This document shows positions 7,795 through 17,142 of a stretch of DNA of 64,000 nucleotides, in pieces. The notes beneath the pieces were generated by a model that was not told the origin of the DNA, ran no database searches, and was given only the letters and a program-made list of their open reading frames with translations. Numbering within the stretch: the stretch's first letter is position 1; each line of letters begins with the position of its first letter. The stretch lies in NCBI GenBank assembly GCA_003149575.1, contig QCWG01000001.1, positions 91,183 through 155,182 of the forward strand. Reading direction: 5' to 3'. This DNA comes from Altererythrobacter sp. XM-24bin4. GTDB lineage: Bacteria > Pseudomonadota > Alphaproteobacteria > Sphingomonadales > Sphingomonadaceae. The translations under genes were made by a program, and so were the position numbers.

Positions 7795-8889
7795 TCAGCT
7801 CTCGCCCAATCCCGGGACCTTTCCCGGTATCCAGTCCTCGCCTGCGAATCGGACGGAAGGCGCAACGTGATGTCCACCGCCTGCTGCTTGGATCCAGAGC
7901 GCCCGTTCAGCGATATGCGGCTCGTCCAGAGCTTCGCGGAAATCCAGTACCGGTGCGAACGCTACATCCTTGTCTGCGAACCAGGCAACCCATTCGTCCC
8001 GGGTCTTAGTAGCGAATGTTTCGCGCAAAAAGGCGATCAGTTCATCTTGTTCGCCGGCCGGTGCTTCTGCCACCGGCAACAAATCTTCCCGATCAAGCGC
8101 AGTCAAAAGATTGCGCGCAAATTTGATCTCTCTACCTCCCAGCACGACATGCATGCCATCACTAGTCTTGTAGACCTGATAGAAACCCGCACCACCAAGC
8201 GAACGCTGTCGCCGGCTGACAGGGCTCGTACCGCCTGCAATAGCGCTCCCAGCTGTGTGAACGCACCACGGCAGCAAGCTATCGAACATAGCGCAATCAA
8301 TATAGGCGCCCTCGCCGGTCCGATCACGTCCTAGCAGCGCCATCAGCACAGCCGACAATGCGGTGAGACCAGCCGCGAGATCAGCGCTGGCTGCGCCAGG
8401 AACCACCGGTGTGCCATCAGGACCGTCATTGACAGCCAGAAAACCTGCACGCGCCTGAACTGCCATGTCATGAGCGGGGTGATGCGCCAACGGACCCTGC
8501 TGCCCAAACGCCGAAATCGAACAATAGACGATGTCAGGCTTTAGCGCTTTGACGCTCTCATAATCAAAGCCCAGCCGATGCATTACCCCTGGTCGAAAAC
8601 CTTCAACAAATACGTCAGCGCTTCTGATAAGCTCGCGCAGAGCGGATTGACCAGCCTGACCCTTCAAATCGAGAGCCACGCTTCTCTTTCCTCGGTTGAG
8701 GTTTGCGAACCAGACCGATTGCTCCGTATCGTCATAAGTATCGAATGGCTCCTGCAAACGCGCAGGATCCCCGCACGGCGGCTCGACCTTGATAACGTCC
8801 GCACCTTGATCCGCCATCATGACCGTCATCATCGGTCCTGGCAGGAACTGCGTCAGATCGATAACTGTAATGCCGGAAAGCTTACCCAT
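7795..8889 (-). CDS. CaiB/BaiF class III CoA-transferase (alpha-methylacyl-CoA racemase-like)
   Basis: A family III CoA-transferase, either transferring CoA between carboxylic acids or racemising 2-methylacyl-CoA. Typical features are the start SGITVIDLTQFLPGPMMT, GADVIKVEPP, NLNRGKRSVALDLK, VEGFRPGVMHRLGFDYE, and the likely catalytic Asp in HDMAVQARAGF. The later LAAGLTALSAVLMALLGR and CAMFDSLLPW regions also fit. At 364 residues it is slightly short but complete. It stands alone on the minus strand, so the acyl substrate is unknown; the acyl-CoA genes at 43-52 kb are far away. Confidence 0.88.
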   Translation of the reverse strand: MGKLSGITVIDLTQFLPGPMMTVMMADQGADVIKVEPPCGDPARLQEPFDTYDDTEQSVWFANLNRGKRSVALDLKGQAGQSALRELIRSADVFVEGFRPGVMHRLGFDYESVKALKPDIVYCSISAFGQQGPLAHHPAHDMAVQARAGFLAVNDGPDGTPVVPGAASADLAAGLTALSAVLMALLGRDRTGEGAYIDCAMFDSLLPWCVHTAGSAIAGGTSPVSRRQRSLGGAGFYQVYKTSDGMHVVLGGREIKFARNLLTALDREDLLPVAEAPAGEQDELIAFLRETFATKTRDEWVAWFADKDVAFAPVLDFREALDEPHIAERALWIQAAGGGHHVAPSVRFAGEDWIPGKVPGLGES

Positions 8890-8965
8890 AGCGGCATGTC
8901 CTTGTTTTCTTTGCCAGCCGTTAGAGCACAGCCAATTCTCGTCATACGGCTATTAGCCGGATTCT

Positions 8966-9235
8966 TTACAGAAAAGTATCGCAATACGCCTGCGAATCTA
9001 CAAGTTCCAGACAGGGACTCGTCCTAATGCTGCCAAGTTCTGGGCCAAAAACAAGCACAAGGTTTGTCGACTTACTGTTAGCGAAACCCACCTGCCAATC
9101 GCAGGTTAGGGCATAGGCAAGAGTCTGAGGGATCAGCATGATGGTGACGATCACGGCCGCCATCAGATCGTTAGTCAAAACTGAACGATTATCGGTCCGC
9201 GCCCATTCTAGGATCGGGAGATAACGGGCTAGCAT
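8966..9235 (-). pseudogene. Truncated N-terminus of a SulP-type anion permease
   Basis: The first 43 codons (9235 down to about 9107) match the conserved N-terminus of SulP/SLC26 sulfate permeases: MLARYLPILEWARTDNR, then TNDLMAAVIVTIMLIPQTLA leading into the first membrane helix. The remaining 46 residues have no family character and end at a chance stop, so some 450 or more residues of permease are missing. It starts 26 bases after the metallo-hydrolase stop on the same strand, an order consistent with a former operon. A recombination or deletion point near 9105 is inferred. Confidence 0.75.
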
Positions 9236-9260
9236 ACTTTCAGTCTTCGCTTACTGCGCG

Positions 9261-10193
9261 TTAGACAGCGTTGACTGGGATCTTGATGTAACTGACACCG
9301 TTGTCCTCGGGCTCAGGGAGGCGCCCACCCCGCATATTCACCTGGACAGAGGGGATAATGAGGTTAGGCATCGCGAGGGTCGCGTCTCGGATCGTCCGCA
9401 TTGCGACAAACTCGTCTTCGCTGACACCGTCTTTTACATGGACGTTTTCCCGGCGCTGCTGACCAACGGTCGTTTCCCATGCAAATTCGTCACGCCCCGG
9501 AGCCTTATAGTCGTGACAAAGAAACAGCCGGGTTTCGTCAGGCAATGACAGCAACCGTCGAATAGACTGGAATAGTTGACGGGCATCCCCACCCGGAAAA
9601 TCCGCCCTCGCCGTGCCGAAGTCTGGCATAAAAATGGTGTCGCCAACAAAAGCGGCATCGCCAATTATAAAAGCCATGTCGGCGGGCGTGTGACCGGGAA
9701 CATGAAGCGCAATTCCCTCTATCTTCCCTATGCAGAACGTATCGCCACCGCTGAACAGTTGGTCAAACTGTGAGCCGTCGCGCTCGAAGTCCGTACCAGC
9801 ATTGAACAGCTTGCCGAACACTTCCTGGACGCGGACGATTTCTGCACCGATCGCTAGCTTACCCCCCAGCTTCTCCTGCAAATAGGGCGCGGCCGAGATA
9901 TGATCGGCATGCACATGCGTCTCGATCAGCCACGTCACTTTAAGACTATTCGAATTCACGTATTCGATTATGCGATCTGCCGAGGCACAAGACGTCCGAC
10001 CAGCTGCGGCTTCATAGTCGAGGACCGAATCGATGATGGCGGCCTCCAGCGTATCCGGGTCGTGGACTACATAACTTACAGTAAATGTTCCCTCATCGAA
10101 GAAGCCCGCGATCGAAGGGCGAAGCGTCTTCTCAGATCGCGCGTGGTTAATCTGAGCAGCTGCTGCCTGAAGGGTCACATCTGCGCTAGACAC
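9261..10193 (-). CDS. MBL-fold metallo-hydrolase, persulfide dioxygenase/Blh-like
   Basis: A 310-residue metallo-beta-lactamase-fold protein. The metal motif HxHxDH is seen as THVHADHIS, followed by HVPGHTPADMAF, GDTIFMPDFGTARADFPGGD and the late LCHDYKAPGRDEFAWETTVG, a combination typical of ETHE1-like persulfide dioxygenases and of the BigR-regulated Blh proteins. Expected role: oxidation of glutathione persulfide or sulfide detoxification in the cytoplasm. The start is GTG, preceded by a very good AAGGAG at seven bases. The downstream SulP remnant supports a past sulfur-oxidation/sulfate-export operon; no BigR-type regulator is present. Confidence 0.88.
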   Translation of the reverse strand: MSSADVTLQAAAAQINHARSEKTLRPSIAGFFDEGTFTVSYVVHDPDTLEAAIIDSVLDYEAAAGRTSCASADRIIEYVNSNSLKVTWLIETHVHADHISAAPYLQEKLGGKLAIGAEIVRVQEVFGKLFNAGTDFERDGSQFDQLFSGGDTFCIGKIEGIALHVPGHTPADMAFIIGDAAFVGDTIFMPDFGTARADFPGGDARQLFQSIRRLLSLPDETRLFLCHDYKAPGRDEFAWETTVGQQRRENVHVKDGVSEDEFVAMRTIRDATLAMPNLIIPSVQVNMRGGRLPEPEDNGVSYIKIPVNAV

Positions 10194-10229
10194 GTTTTAC
10201 TCCTTTATTTTCGTAAAGCATCCGGAAGA

Positions 10230-13200
10230 TCAGAACCGGTAGGTGGCTGAAGCGCGGAAAACGCGGGCCTCGGCACTGTCGCGGCCTATGCTGGTTTCGA
10301 AGCCAAGGCCCATCTGGAAGGGGCCGTTACCGACATTGGCCGACATGCCCATTTCTACCCAAGTGTGATCCGCAGTGTCGAGCACGAAATTGGCGTTGGG
10401 ACCAATGCCCGACGCGAAGTTTGCCGCCAGCAGTTGCGGGCCGTCCTGAAATTCCCACACCAGTTGGGTTTTGGCGTTGATCTGCACCATTTTCGAATGC
10501 TTTGAATAGTCGAAGCCGAAGCGCGCCTGAGCGCTGGTGAAGCTGTCACGCTCGATTGCCAGAGCGGTGATGCCGCCGTCCTCTCGCACTTCGCCCAGAT
10601 CGACGCTGGCATAGCGCCCTTCGATGCCCGGAGAGATCGTGCCGATCCCGGTTTCGAGATCATGGGACAAGCCTAACATTCCAGAGACCAGCAGATCGTC
10701 GGTGGACGAGGTCAGGGTCTGCGAGGTGCCGAGTAACTGCACCGTGCGAGTGGTGTCGAAGCCCATGCTGCCCATGCTGAACTGCCCGTCGACCACCGGA
10801 CCATCGGTGAACTTGTGGCGCACATAGAGCGAGAAGGCGTAGGTTTCGCTGTCGACCTGCTGGCCAAGGGGGGTGTCGGCATCTAGCGAATTGAAGTAGC
10901 CGGCGAGACCAAGCATGGTTTCTTCACGCGGGTAGAATTCGACTCCACCCGACACGAACAGGCCTTCGATTTGGGTTTCCTGCGCGAAGCCGGGGAGCGA
11001 ATCGACATCGCCGCGCACGAAACCGCCGGACAGGAAGATCGCGACATCTTCGGGCAGCGTAGCATCGCTCATCTCCGTCTCTTCGGCACCGCTTTGAAAC
11101 GCCATCGCGTCCATGCCGATCGGCTGACCGAAGGAAGAAAGCCCGGCCTGCACCACGTTGAGCGGCGTGCCGGTGACCGCAATCTTGCCGCCGGCCCTGC
11201 TGCGATCTGCCTCGCGCATGCGCGCATCATTGAAGTTCTGCAGCAGGTTGAGGGTCTGCCCCGCGATCGAGCGAACCGCCTGTTCGTTCACCGGTGCAAG
11301 CGAGGTAAAGGTGCTGCGGATGGTCTCCACGCTGGCAAAGTCGAGCCCGTAGAGGCCCGCCAGGACGCTGTTAGGCCGGTTCTGGTCGAACAACTGGGCA
11401 TAGGCCTCCTGCACCGGATCATTCAGATCGATGACCGAAGCGTAGCTTGCGGCTTCAATTTCCATCAGTACGGCGTTTTCCTGATAGATGAACGACTGGC
11501 TGAGTATTGCCGACAGGCTGGTTTCGGTGAAAGCACCCGTCACTCCGCCATCGGCGGTGAGGATGGTGTACTGCAGGCCATTGCCGTTGACCTGCTGGGT
11601 TAGCCCGGTAGTACCTAGGCCGACGACCCCACCGGTATTGGCGATGCCGGTCACCGCGATGAGGTCCGACGCGCCGCTGCCGGTGATATCGGCAAGGAAA
11701 GTGCTGCCCGATGACATCACTACATTACCGTCGATCGTCAACGTCCCGGTGGTTCCCATCGTGCCAGGCGAGAAAATGCCGGTTATGCTGGTCAGGAACG
11801 GCGCGGTCACCGTTCCCGTGCCGCCGAGCATGCCCGCTAACAACGTGTAGTCGCCGACCGAGGTCAGCGCGCCATTGACCGTGGTAATCCCGCCGAACTG
11901 GTTGATGTCGATCAGCGAAGTAAGATCGCCATCGGCGCCAATCGTCAGGCCCGCATTGCCGCGGATCGTCAGTTTGTCGATCGTCACCGAGCTGGAAAGC
12001 GTGGTAGTCCCGTTCTGATCGAGGGTCACGTCGAAATAGCGTGGCAGGACATTAACGTCCGGATCCGCGCTTACGACCGGATCGATATTGTTCGGCACGA
12101 AGCCGGTCGCACCTGGCAGGCCGTTGGAAAGCGTCGGCGCGGGCAGGGTGGCGACGCCGTTCTGCGCCTGCTCCTGCGAGGTTTCGAGCAACGCCGATGA
12201 GGAACTGCCCGCAGCGCTTAGGATCGAAAGATCGAAGCTAGCCGGCGTAGCAATATTCTCGCCCCCATCGAGCATTTTCAGGTCAAGCTCGGCCGGGTTG
12301 TTATGCAAATCCGCCTTAAGAGCGCCTTCTCCTCCGGTGCTGACAGTCGGAGGGGCAAAGGTGCTTTCGGCAATTCCGGTGGCGACGTCGGTGCAAAAGT
12401 CGCCCGGGCTTTCGAACTCGACGCAAACCGCGCCGAAATCGAATTCGGTGCCATTCAAGCCCAGTTCCGGCGTGGTTGGCAGCCCATTCACTATCTGGCC
12501 ATCGGCGTTGATCACACGGTACATCGGGTCGAGGAGCGTTTCCCAGTGGTCCGGGTCTTCCCAGTTGCCGTCACCGGCTCTCGCGCCGACATAGCGGTAG
12601 GGGTTGGTTTCGACGATATACTGCCAGTAGAGCGATAACGGCTGGTAGAAGCTAGTGGTGCCGATCGAGCTGAACGGCACGTTGAAAACGCGCGATCCGC
12701 CCGATAGGACGCCGATGATCAGATCTTCATTGGTGATCGCGTTATTTGCCGCGTCAAGTATCAGCGGGCCACCCGAATCCCCGCCGGCAGTAGTGCCCTC
12801 ATTGGGCAGCGCATCGTCGCGTAAAATGTTGATGTCTTGGACGACATCGCGTTCCTGGGAATCGAAGTCGAGCTGATAAAGGTTCTGGGGGAAAAACGGT
12901 GCCGCCGGGCCAAACAGCACCGCGTCACGATCGTCGAGCGACATGAAACCACCGAGCATGTTTTCGGCTGCACGGCGGCGGAAATCGATCCCCTCGACCG
13001 CGCCCTCAATGGCATTGCCGGTGCCGCCATAGCCGGCGATGTTAACGTGATAGCCGGTGCCGGTGACCGCATCGATGGCTTCCGGAGCGGGCAGGGTGCT
13101 GAACAGGATCGCCCATATCGGAATGCCCGCTGTCGGAGTGTCGAGGCTGGCCAACGCGATATCGGCCTCAATGAAGCCCCGTGCCCCTAGGTTCTGCAGC

Positions 13201-13619
13201 GAGCGCTCATCGTAGAAGATGCGGTTGATGTTGAAGACCTTGAGCAACGGATTACTCTGGCTGGCGCCGAACCAGTTAAGGAGACCTGGGAAGGCATCGA
13301 CGTTGAAACCGACCGCGGCACGGACGTTCTCGCCGTCGTAATCGGTATCAGGAATACCATTAACACAGTGCGCGGCAAACAGCACGGTGCGCGGGTTGAT
13401 CAGCGTGCCGGTGCAGATGCCGACGCTTCCGGTCCCGACGCGGTTAGTGACGATCATGCCGACACCGTCAAACACACCTTCGTCATCGACGATCTCTTCG
13501 GAATCGGTCCTTTCGCCGGGGACGACGGCATGGGCCGGGGTAGCTGCTGCGGCAAGTGCCAGCGCCATAATGGCCGACCCAGTAAGCAGGCTGCGACGGC
13601 AGTTCAGGGAAATCTTCAT
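10230..13619 (-). CDS. Secreted trypsin-like serine protease with autotransporter barrel
   Basis: A 1129-residue type V secreted protein. A signal peptide ends near ATPAHA (about residue 31). The S1 protease domain follows with the complete triad: His84 in FAAHC, Asp153 in EADIALASL and Ser282 in GGDSGGPL. The middle (about 430-720) is Gly/Thr/Ser-rich with short beta-helix-like repeats, and the last 280 or so residues form an autotransporter barrel ending in an aromatic residue (SATYRF). The protease domain presumably faces outward after translocation; substrate unknown. It is 36 bases upstream of the metallo-hydrolase on the same strand. Confidence 0.93.
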   Translation of the reverse strand: MKISLNCRRSLLTGSAIMALALAAAATPAHAVVPGERTDSEEIVDDEGVFDGVGMIVTNRVGTGSVGICTGTLINPRTVLFAAHCVNGIPDTDYDGENVRAAVGFNVDAFPGLLNWFGASQSNPLLKVFNINRIFYDERSLQNLGARGFIEADIALASLDTPTAGIPIWAILFSTLPAPEAIDAVTGTGYHVNIAGYGGTGNAIEGAVEGIDFRRRAAENMLGGFMSLDDRDAVLFGPAAPFFPQNLYQLDFDSQERDVVQDINILRDDALPNEGTTAGGDSGGPLILDAANNAITNEDLIIGVLSGGSRVFNVPFSSIGTTSFYQPLSLYWQYIVETNPYRYVGARAGDGNWEDPDHWETLLDPMYRVINADGQIVNGLPTTPELGLNGTEFDFGAVCVEFESPGDFCTDVATGIAESTFAPPTVSTGGEGALKADLHNNPAELDLKMLDGGENIATPASFDLSILSAAGSSSSALLETSQEQAQNGVATLPAPTLSNGLPGATGFVPNNIDPVVSADPDVNVLPRYFDVTLDQNGTTTLSSSVTIDKLTIRGNAGLTIGADGDLTSLIDINQFGGITTVNGALTSVGDYTLLAGMLGGTGTVTAPFLTSITGIFSPGTMGTTGTLTIDGNVVMSSGSTFLADITGSGASDLIAVTGIANTGGVVGLGTTGLTQQVNGNGLQYTILTADGGVTGAFTETSLSAILSQSFIYQENAVLMEIEAASYASVIDLNDPVQEAYAQLFDQNRPNSVLAGLYGLDFASVETIRSTFTSLAPVNEQAVRSIAGQTLNLLQNFNDARMREADRSRAGGKIAVTGTPLNVVQAGLSSFGQPIGMDAMAFQSGAEETEMSDATLPEDVAIFLSGGFVRGDVDSLPGFAQETQIEGLFVSGGVEFYPREETMLGLAGYFNSLDADTPLGQQVDSETYAFSLYVRHKFTDGPVVDGQFSMGSMGFDTTRTVQLLGTSQTLTSSTDDLLVSGMLGLSHDLETGIGTISPGIEGRYASVDLGEVREDGGITALAIERDSFTSAQARFGFDYSKHSKMVQINAKTQLVWEFQDGPQLLAANFASGIGPNANFVLDTADHTWVEMGMSANVGNGPFQMGLGFETSIGRDSAEARVFRASATYRF

Positions 13620-13750
13620 CGCAACCCTTTGCTCCGCTTTGATCGCAAGGATGCGATCGGATGACGTTCCATATAATATCTATAGCATACCGCTCCGAGC
13701 AGGCAGGGCAATTAATAAAAGCCTCAATCTATCCGATGCTTGCTTACCTT

Positions 13751-13935
13751 GGTGCTGTCAGTCTAACTTTAATCCGTCTCCACTAGGCAGAGCTTGTCCT
13801 TCGCGCTTATTGGTTCATGCAAGGCGGTTCAGCTGCTCGACCAAAGCAGCTGAGCGTCGGGTCTTGTGGGCTCCTCTCTCGAAGAGATGACGTTCGGCGT
13901 CGAAGTGATTATCGAAATTAGCGTTAACATCGGCA
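13751..13935 (-). mobile_element. IS6-family relic (one end plus transposase C-terminus)
   Basis: The minus-strand reading 13930-13815 gives NANFDNHFDAERHLFERG and continues to RSAALVEQLNRLA, a diverged copy of the C-terminus of the transposase at 16.4-17.1 kb (NVHNHFNSERHLVDRQ, RSAALAEWQNLMA). Outside it, GGTGCTGTCAGTC at 13751 matches the end of that element (GGTGCTGTCGGTC at 16304). The rest of the element is missing. The surrounding 13620-14127 has no other gene; it includes the autotransporter upstream region and the approach to the lipoprotein gene. Confidence 0.75.
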
Positions 13936-14127
13936 CAATCCGGAGATCGATTGCCATAATATGACCAGCTTTGTCGCCAAGGATCAGCTGAGAACCAGTT
14001 CCTCATACCCATTGGCGGAGGCAGCACTATCAATTGCGATAGATGGAGGTCGGGTATAAGCTGAAAGCCGGCCCTTCGTATCAGATCCGAGGGCCATTAG
14101 AATGGAGGCCATGGCAAAGGACATTAG

Positions 14128-15612
14128 ATGACAGCTCTCCAGACGGCATATCCAGCGATCCTACTAATGTCCGCCATCCTCGCCGGTTGCGGCGGAGGCT
14201 CTGGGACGTCGAGCAATTCTGGCAACCCAACGTCATCACCAACCCCCTCGCCCACTCCTTCGCCTTTCGTTGAACTAAGGTTCGATTATGAGGCCCACCG
14301 CTTTGCCACAAGCGATAGGGTCCCAGAGTACACTTACGCAGGCGTCACCTACCCCGCAGCTGTCGCAGACATCTTCCCGCAAGGAAGTCTGTCAGCCGAC
14401 TTTCAAAAGGATGGCTACCCAGAGTTAGTCATTCCCCTCAACAAAGCATATGGAACTCCGGCTTACGCAGCGCTGCCTTATGTTCTCCTGTCAAACTCCA
14501 ACGGACGCCTGAGCTATAGCGCGCCGCTCAACGCTCAATTGCCTTCTGTTTTCGGAGCACGCAGATCGGCAATCCTATCGGTCGCCGGACAACCTTCAGC
14601 TTTCTTCGTCGCCCACAATGTTTCAGGCGTTTACAACGAGCCGGAAGCTCACGGAACAGCCGTGCTGTTGGGGCAGAGAGATAACGTGATTGGCCGCATC
14701 TCAACTGCCATCCCGCGTATCACGACTAATCCAGACCGCCCTGATGACGCCACAGATGCCCACTCAATGGCGACAGGCGACATCAATGGGGATGGCCTAG
14801 ACGATATCGCGATCGGAAACTGGAACCCTTTTGGTGGTTTTGCTCCGCTGTTCCTTATCCAGCAGGAGGGTGGGAATTTCAGGGTCTCGAGCGACACATT
14901 TCTGGAACGCCTACTTCAACTCCCGATGGTGAATTCTGGGTCGACCGGCAATGAGGGATTTAACCTCCTGCTCGATCTCCACTTGGCGGACGTTAACGCA
15001 GACGGCTTTTCTGACCTTATCGCTGGTTTTGGGCATGGATCAGCCTACAGCCTGCTGTTCATGAACAACAATGGCACATTCGATTTTGCCCAGCAGGTTC
15101 GCTTGCCACCCACCGTCTACGGGGTGGATGCGAACATGCATTTGGAAACGAGAAGCGTTGATCTGGACAACGATGGCGACCTTGATTTGGTGCTCCTCCA
15201 CTCAAGGATCTCACCCTACTACGCGGGGACCTACCTACAGGTATTGAGGAATGATGCGGGGCAATTCGCCGATGTGACGCCTAGCGCTATGGTCCAAGAG
15301 GATAGATATGTCCGCGCTAACCGCCTCGAATGGACATCTGACCTCTTCCTTCGCGATATCGATCGAGACGGTAAGGTCGATATCATTCACGGGCTGTACG
15401 ATGGGCAACTTGCTGTATTCTTCAACCAAGGTTCGATGAAGTTTGGTAAGCTGACCGCGTCGCTACCAAACAACGAGAACGGTCGCCTCCTTGCGGTGGA
15501 TGATTTTGATAAGGACGGTGGTTACGAGCTCGCCTATTATCAATACGGAGGTTCGGCATCGGAAAAGGCATATTTCGTCAATGTCTATAATGTCGCCTTT
15601 TCAAAGCCATGA
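14128..15612 (+). CDS. FG-GAP/VCBS-repeat lipoprotein
   Basis: A 494-residue predicted outer-membrane or surface lipoprotein. The signal sequence ends in a lipobox LAGC, followed by GGGSG and a Ser/Pro/Thr stalk. The body carries at least five calcium-binding FG-GAP-type loops: DINGDGLDDIAIGN, DVNADGFSDLIAGFG, DLDNDGDLDLVLL, DIDRDGKVDIIHG and DFDKDGGYELAYY, so it is probably a beta-propeller. An early degenerate one is SADFQKDGYPELVI. Function unknown; such proteins bind carbohydrate or protein ligands. It lies between two IS6-family elements, and its base composition looks lower in G+C than the core genes, suggesting acquisition. Confidence 0.85.
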   Translation: MTALQTAYPAILLMSAILAGCGGGSGTSSNSGNPTSSPTPSPTPSPFVELRFDYEAHRFATSDRVPEYTYAGVTYPAAVADIFPQGSLSADFQKDGYPELVIPLNKAYGTPAYAALPYVLLSNSNGRLSYSAPLNAQLPSVFGARRSAILSVAGQPSAFFVAHNVSGVYNEPEAHGTAVLLGQRDNVIGRISTAIPRITTNPDRPDDATDAHSMATGDINGDGLDDIAIGNWNPFGGFAPLFLIQQEGGNFRVSSDTFLERLLQLPMVNSGSTGNEGFNLLLDLHLADVNADGFSDLIAGFGHGSAYSLLFMNNNGTFDFAQQVRLPPTVYGVDANMHLETRSVDLDNDGDLDLVLLHSRISPYYAGTYLQVLRNDAGQFADVTPSAMVQEDRYVRANRLEWTSDLFLRDIDRDGKVDIIHGLYDGQLAVFFNQGSMKFGKLTASLPNNENGRLLAVDDFDKDGGYELAYYQYGGSASEKAYFVNVYNVAFSKP

Positions 15613-15685
15613 CATCACTTAGAACGCTGCGATATGGCTCTCATGGTTGTCAATCAAAGCAACCAGCAGTCAGGCAAATTGACCT

Positions 15686-16123
15686 TTGATCCTTCCTTTT
15701 ATTCTAGCAGCGCAAGTGGCGATCGTACCAGCAGGTGAGGAGTTCATTTGTACGCCCATCCGGGTTTGGGATGGTGACGGCCCGATATGGTGCGAGGAAG
15801 GCCCTCGTATACGGCTTGCCGGCATCGCAGCGCGCGAGATGGATGGTACATGCCGTACGAACCAACCTTGCCCTGATGCAGGCGCAATAGAAGCCCGTGA
15901 CGCCCTTGTGGCCCTCGTCGGCCAATCTATCGGTCGCAGCCCTGAGGGTCACGTTCTCGTGAAAGGTCCCGCCATGCGCTGCAGATCAGATGGTGATGGC
16001 GTTGGAAGTCGCACGGCAGCGTGGTGCATTTCTCCGCGGGGTGGAGACCTCTCCTGCTCCATGGTTGCAGGCGGATGGGCGTTGCGTTGGGAGCGGTTCT
16101 GGAAAGATCACCGCTGCGACTAG
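15686..16123 (+). CDS. Thermonuclease (SNase-like) family protein
   Basis: A 145-residue protein resembling staphylococcal nuclease. After a hydrophobic, possibly exported N-terminus, it has VWDGDGPIWC, RIRLAGIAAREMDG and, near the C-terminus, CRSDGDGVGSRTAAWC, which align with the DGD, RLxGIDAPE and GRxxA motifs. The Glu and the two Arg expected for catalysis seem present, though the usual Asp-Ala-Pro-Glu is Ala-Ala-Arg-Glu, so activity is uncertain. The TTG at 15686 is the first possible start after an in-frame stop; a GTG ten codons later is an alternative. It lies just before the IS6-type element. Confidence 0.65.
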   Translation: MILPFILAAQVAIVPAGEEFICTPIRVWDGDGPIWCEEGPRIRLAGIAAREMDGTCRTNQPCPDAGAIEARDALVALVGQSIGRSPEGHVLVKGPAMRCRSDGDGVGSRTAAWCISPRGGDLSCSMVAGGWALRWERFWKDHRCD

Positions 16124-16303
16124 GGGGGTGCGTGGTGTAAAGACACCGGCCTCAATTTTGCGGTACCATCCGCTTTGTGTAGCGGTTTGGGTATTATAAA
16201 TTCTAGATCAATGGTGCTGCCTTACTCCACATATACATTGATTATTTCGTCCCTATTCAAATCGTATATGCAGTGGGCTTCTGATCGAACCATTGAACCA
16301 AAG

Positions 16304-17128
16304 GGTGCTGTCGGTCGGACGCTAACCGTTCTCCACCTGGCAAAGAGGCCCCTACCCCGTTGGCGCTTCAGGCCATGAGGTTTTGCCACTCAGCCAAGGC
16401 GGCTGAGCGGGCGGCTTTGTAAGTCTGGCGATCTACGAGATGGCGTTCGGAGTTGAAGTGGTTGTGGACATTGGCGTGGACTGAGGCGAACTTCTGTAAT
16501 GACTTCATTTGTCGAAATCTGAGCATCACGCGCTCCCTTCGTCGGAACGGCAGATGTGAATTCTCACTTCAGTTGTTCATCCAACGCCCTATTTCACGAC
16601 GCTCTTCAACGCCCAGGTCCTTCATCGCCGCAGGGTAGGATTTCAGCCCATCTGTGACGATAGTCGCTGGGCTACCGTGCCGTTTCAGCGCCTTCTTGAA
16701 GAACTGCAAAGCTGCAGATTTGTCCCGCTTTTTGGTGACGTAGCTCTCCAGGACCTCGCCCTCGTGATCGAAAGCGCGCCACAGGTAATGGCGCTCGCCG
16801 TTGATCTTCACGAACACCTCATCAAAGTGCCAGCGCCAGTGACGGAAACCACGCATCCGGCTCACTCGTTGCCTTCGGATGTCAGCTGCGAACAACGGCC
16901 CAAAGCGGTTCCACCAAAGCCGCACGGTTTCGTGACAGATGTCGATACCGCGTTCGAACAGCAGGTCTTCCACGTTCCGCAAGCTCAACGGGAAGCGGAC
17001 GTACATCGTCACGACCAGGCGGATGACCTCAGGTGATGAGTTGAAGTAGCGGAAGGGGTTGTCGAACTTGCTCATCCAGAACGGCTAACATCGTCCCGCC
17101 CGCTCAGCCAGTTTGCTTTGACAATGCC
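16304..17128 (-). mobile_element. IS6-family insertion sequence, transposase inactivated
   Basis: An element of about 825 bp, typical for IS6. The left end starts GGTGCTGTC (16304-16312) and the right end, read on the other strand, starts GGCATTGTC (17128-17120), imperfect terminal inverted repeats. Further in, both ends share a related AGAACGG(C/T)TA block. I see no 8-bp target duplication (left flank AACCAAAG, right flank GGATCAAC), so an adjacent deletion or recombination is likely. It separates the nuclease gene from lysR. Confidence 0.75.
16368..17075 (-). pseudogene. IS6-family DDE transposase with in-frame stop
   Basis: The N-terminal 168 codons (17075-16569) encode SSPEVIRLVVTMYVRFPLSL, then NVEDLLFERGIDICHETVRL and the catalytic regions WHFDEVFVKI, RAFDHEGEVLESYVT and TVIVTDGLKSYPAA-like ATIVTDGLKSY. 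A TGA at 16571-16569 follows RWMNN, but the same frame continues with SENSHLPFRRRERVMLRFRQ through RSAALAEWQNLMA to a stop at 16368, restoring a normal length of 235 codons. A single C-to-T change of a CGA (Arg) codon would explain the stop. No frameshift is needed. Confidence 0.85.
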
Positions 17129-17142
17129 GGATCAACGCAGCG

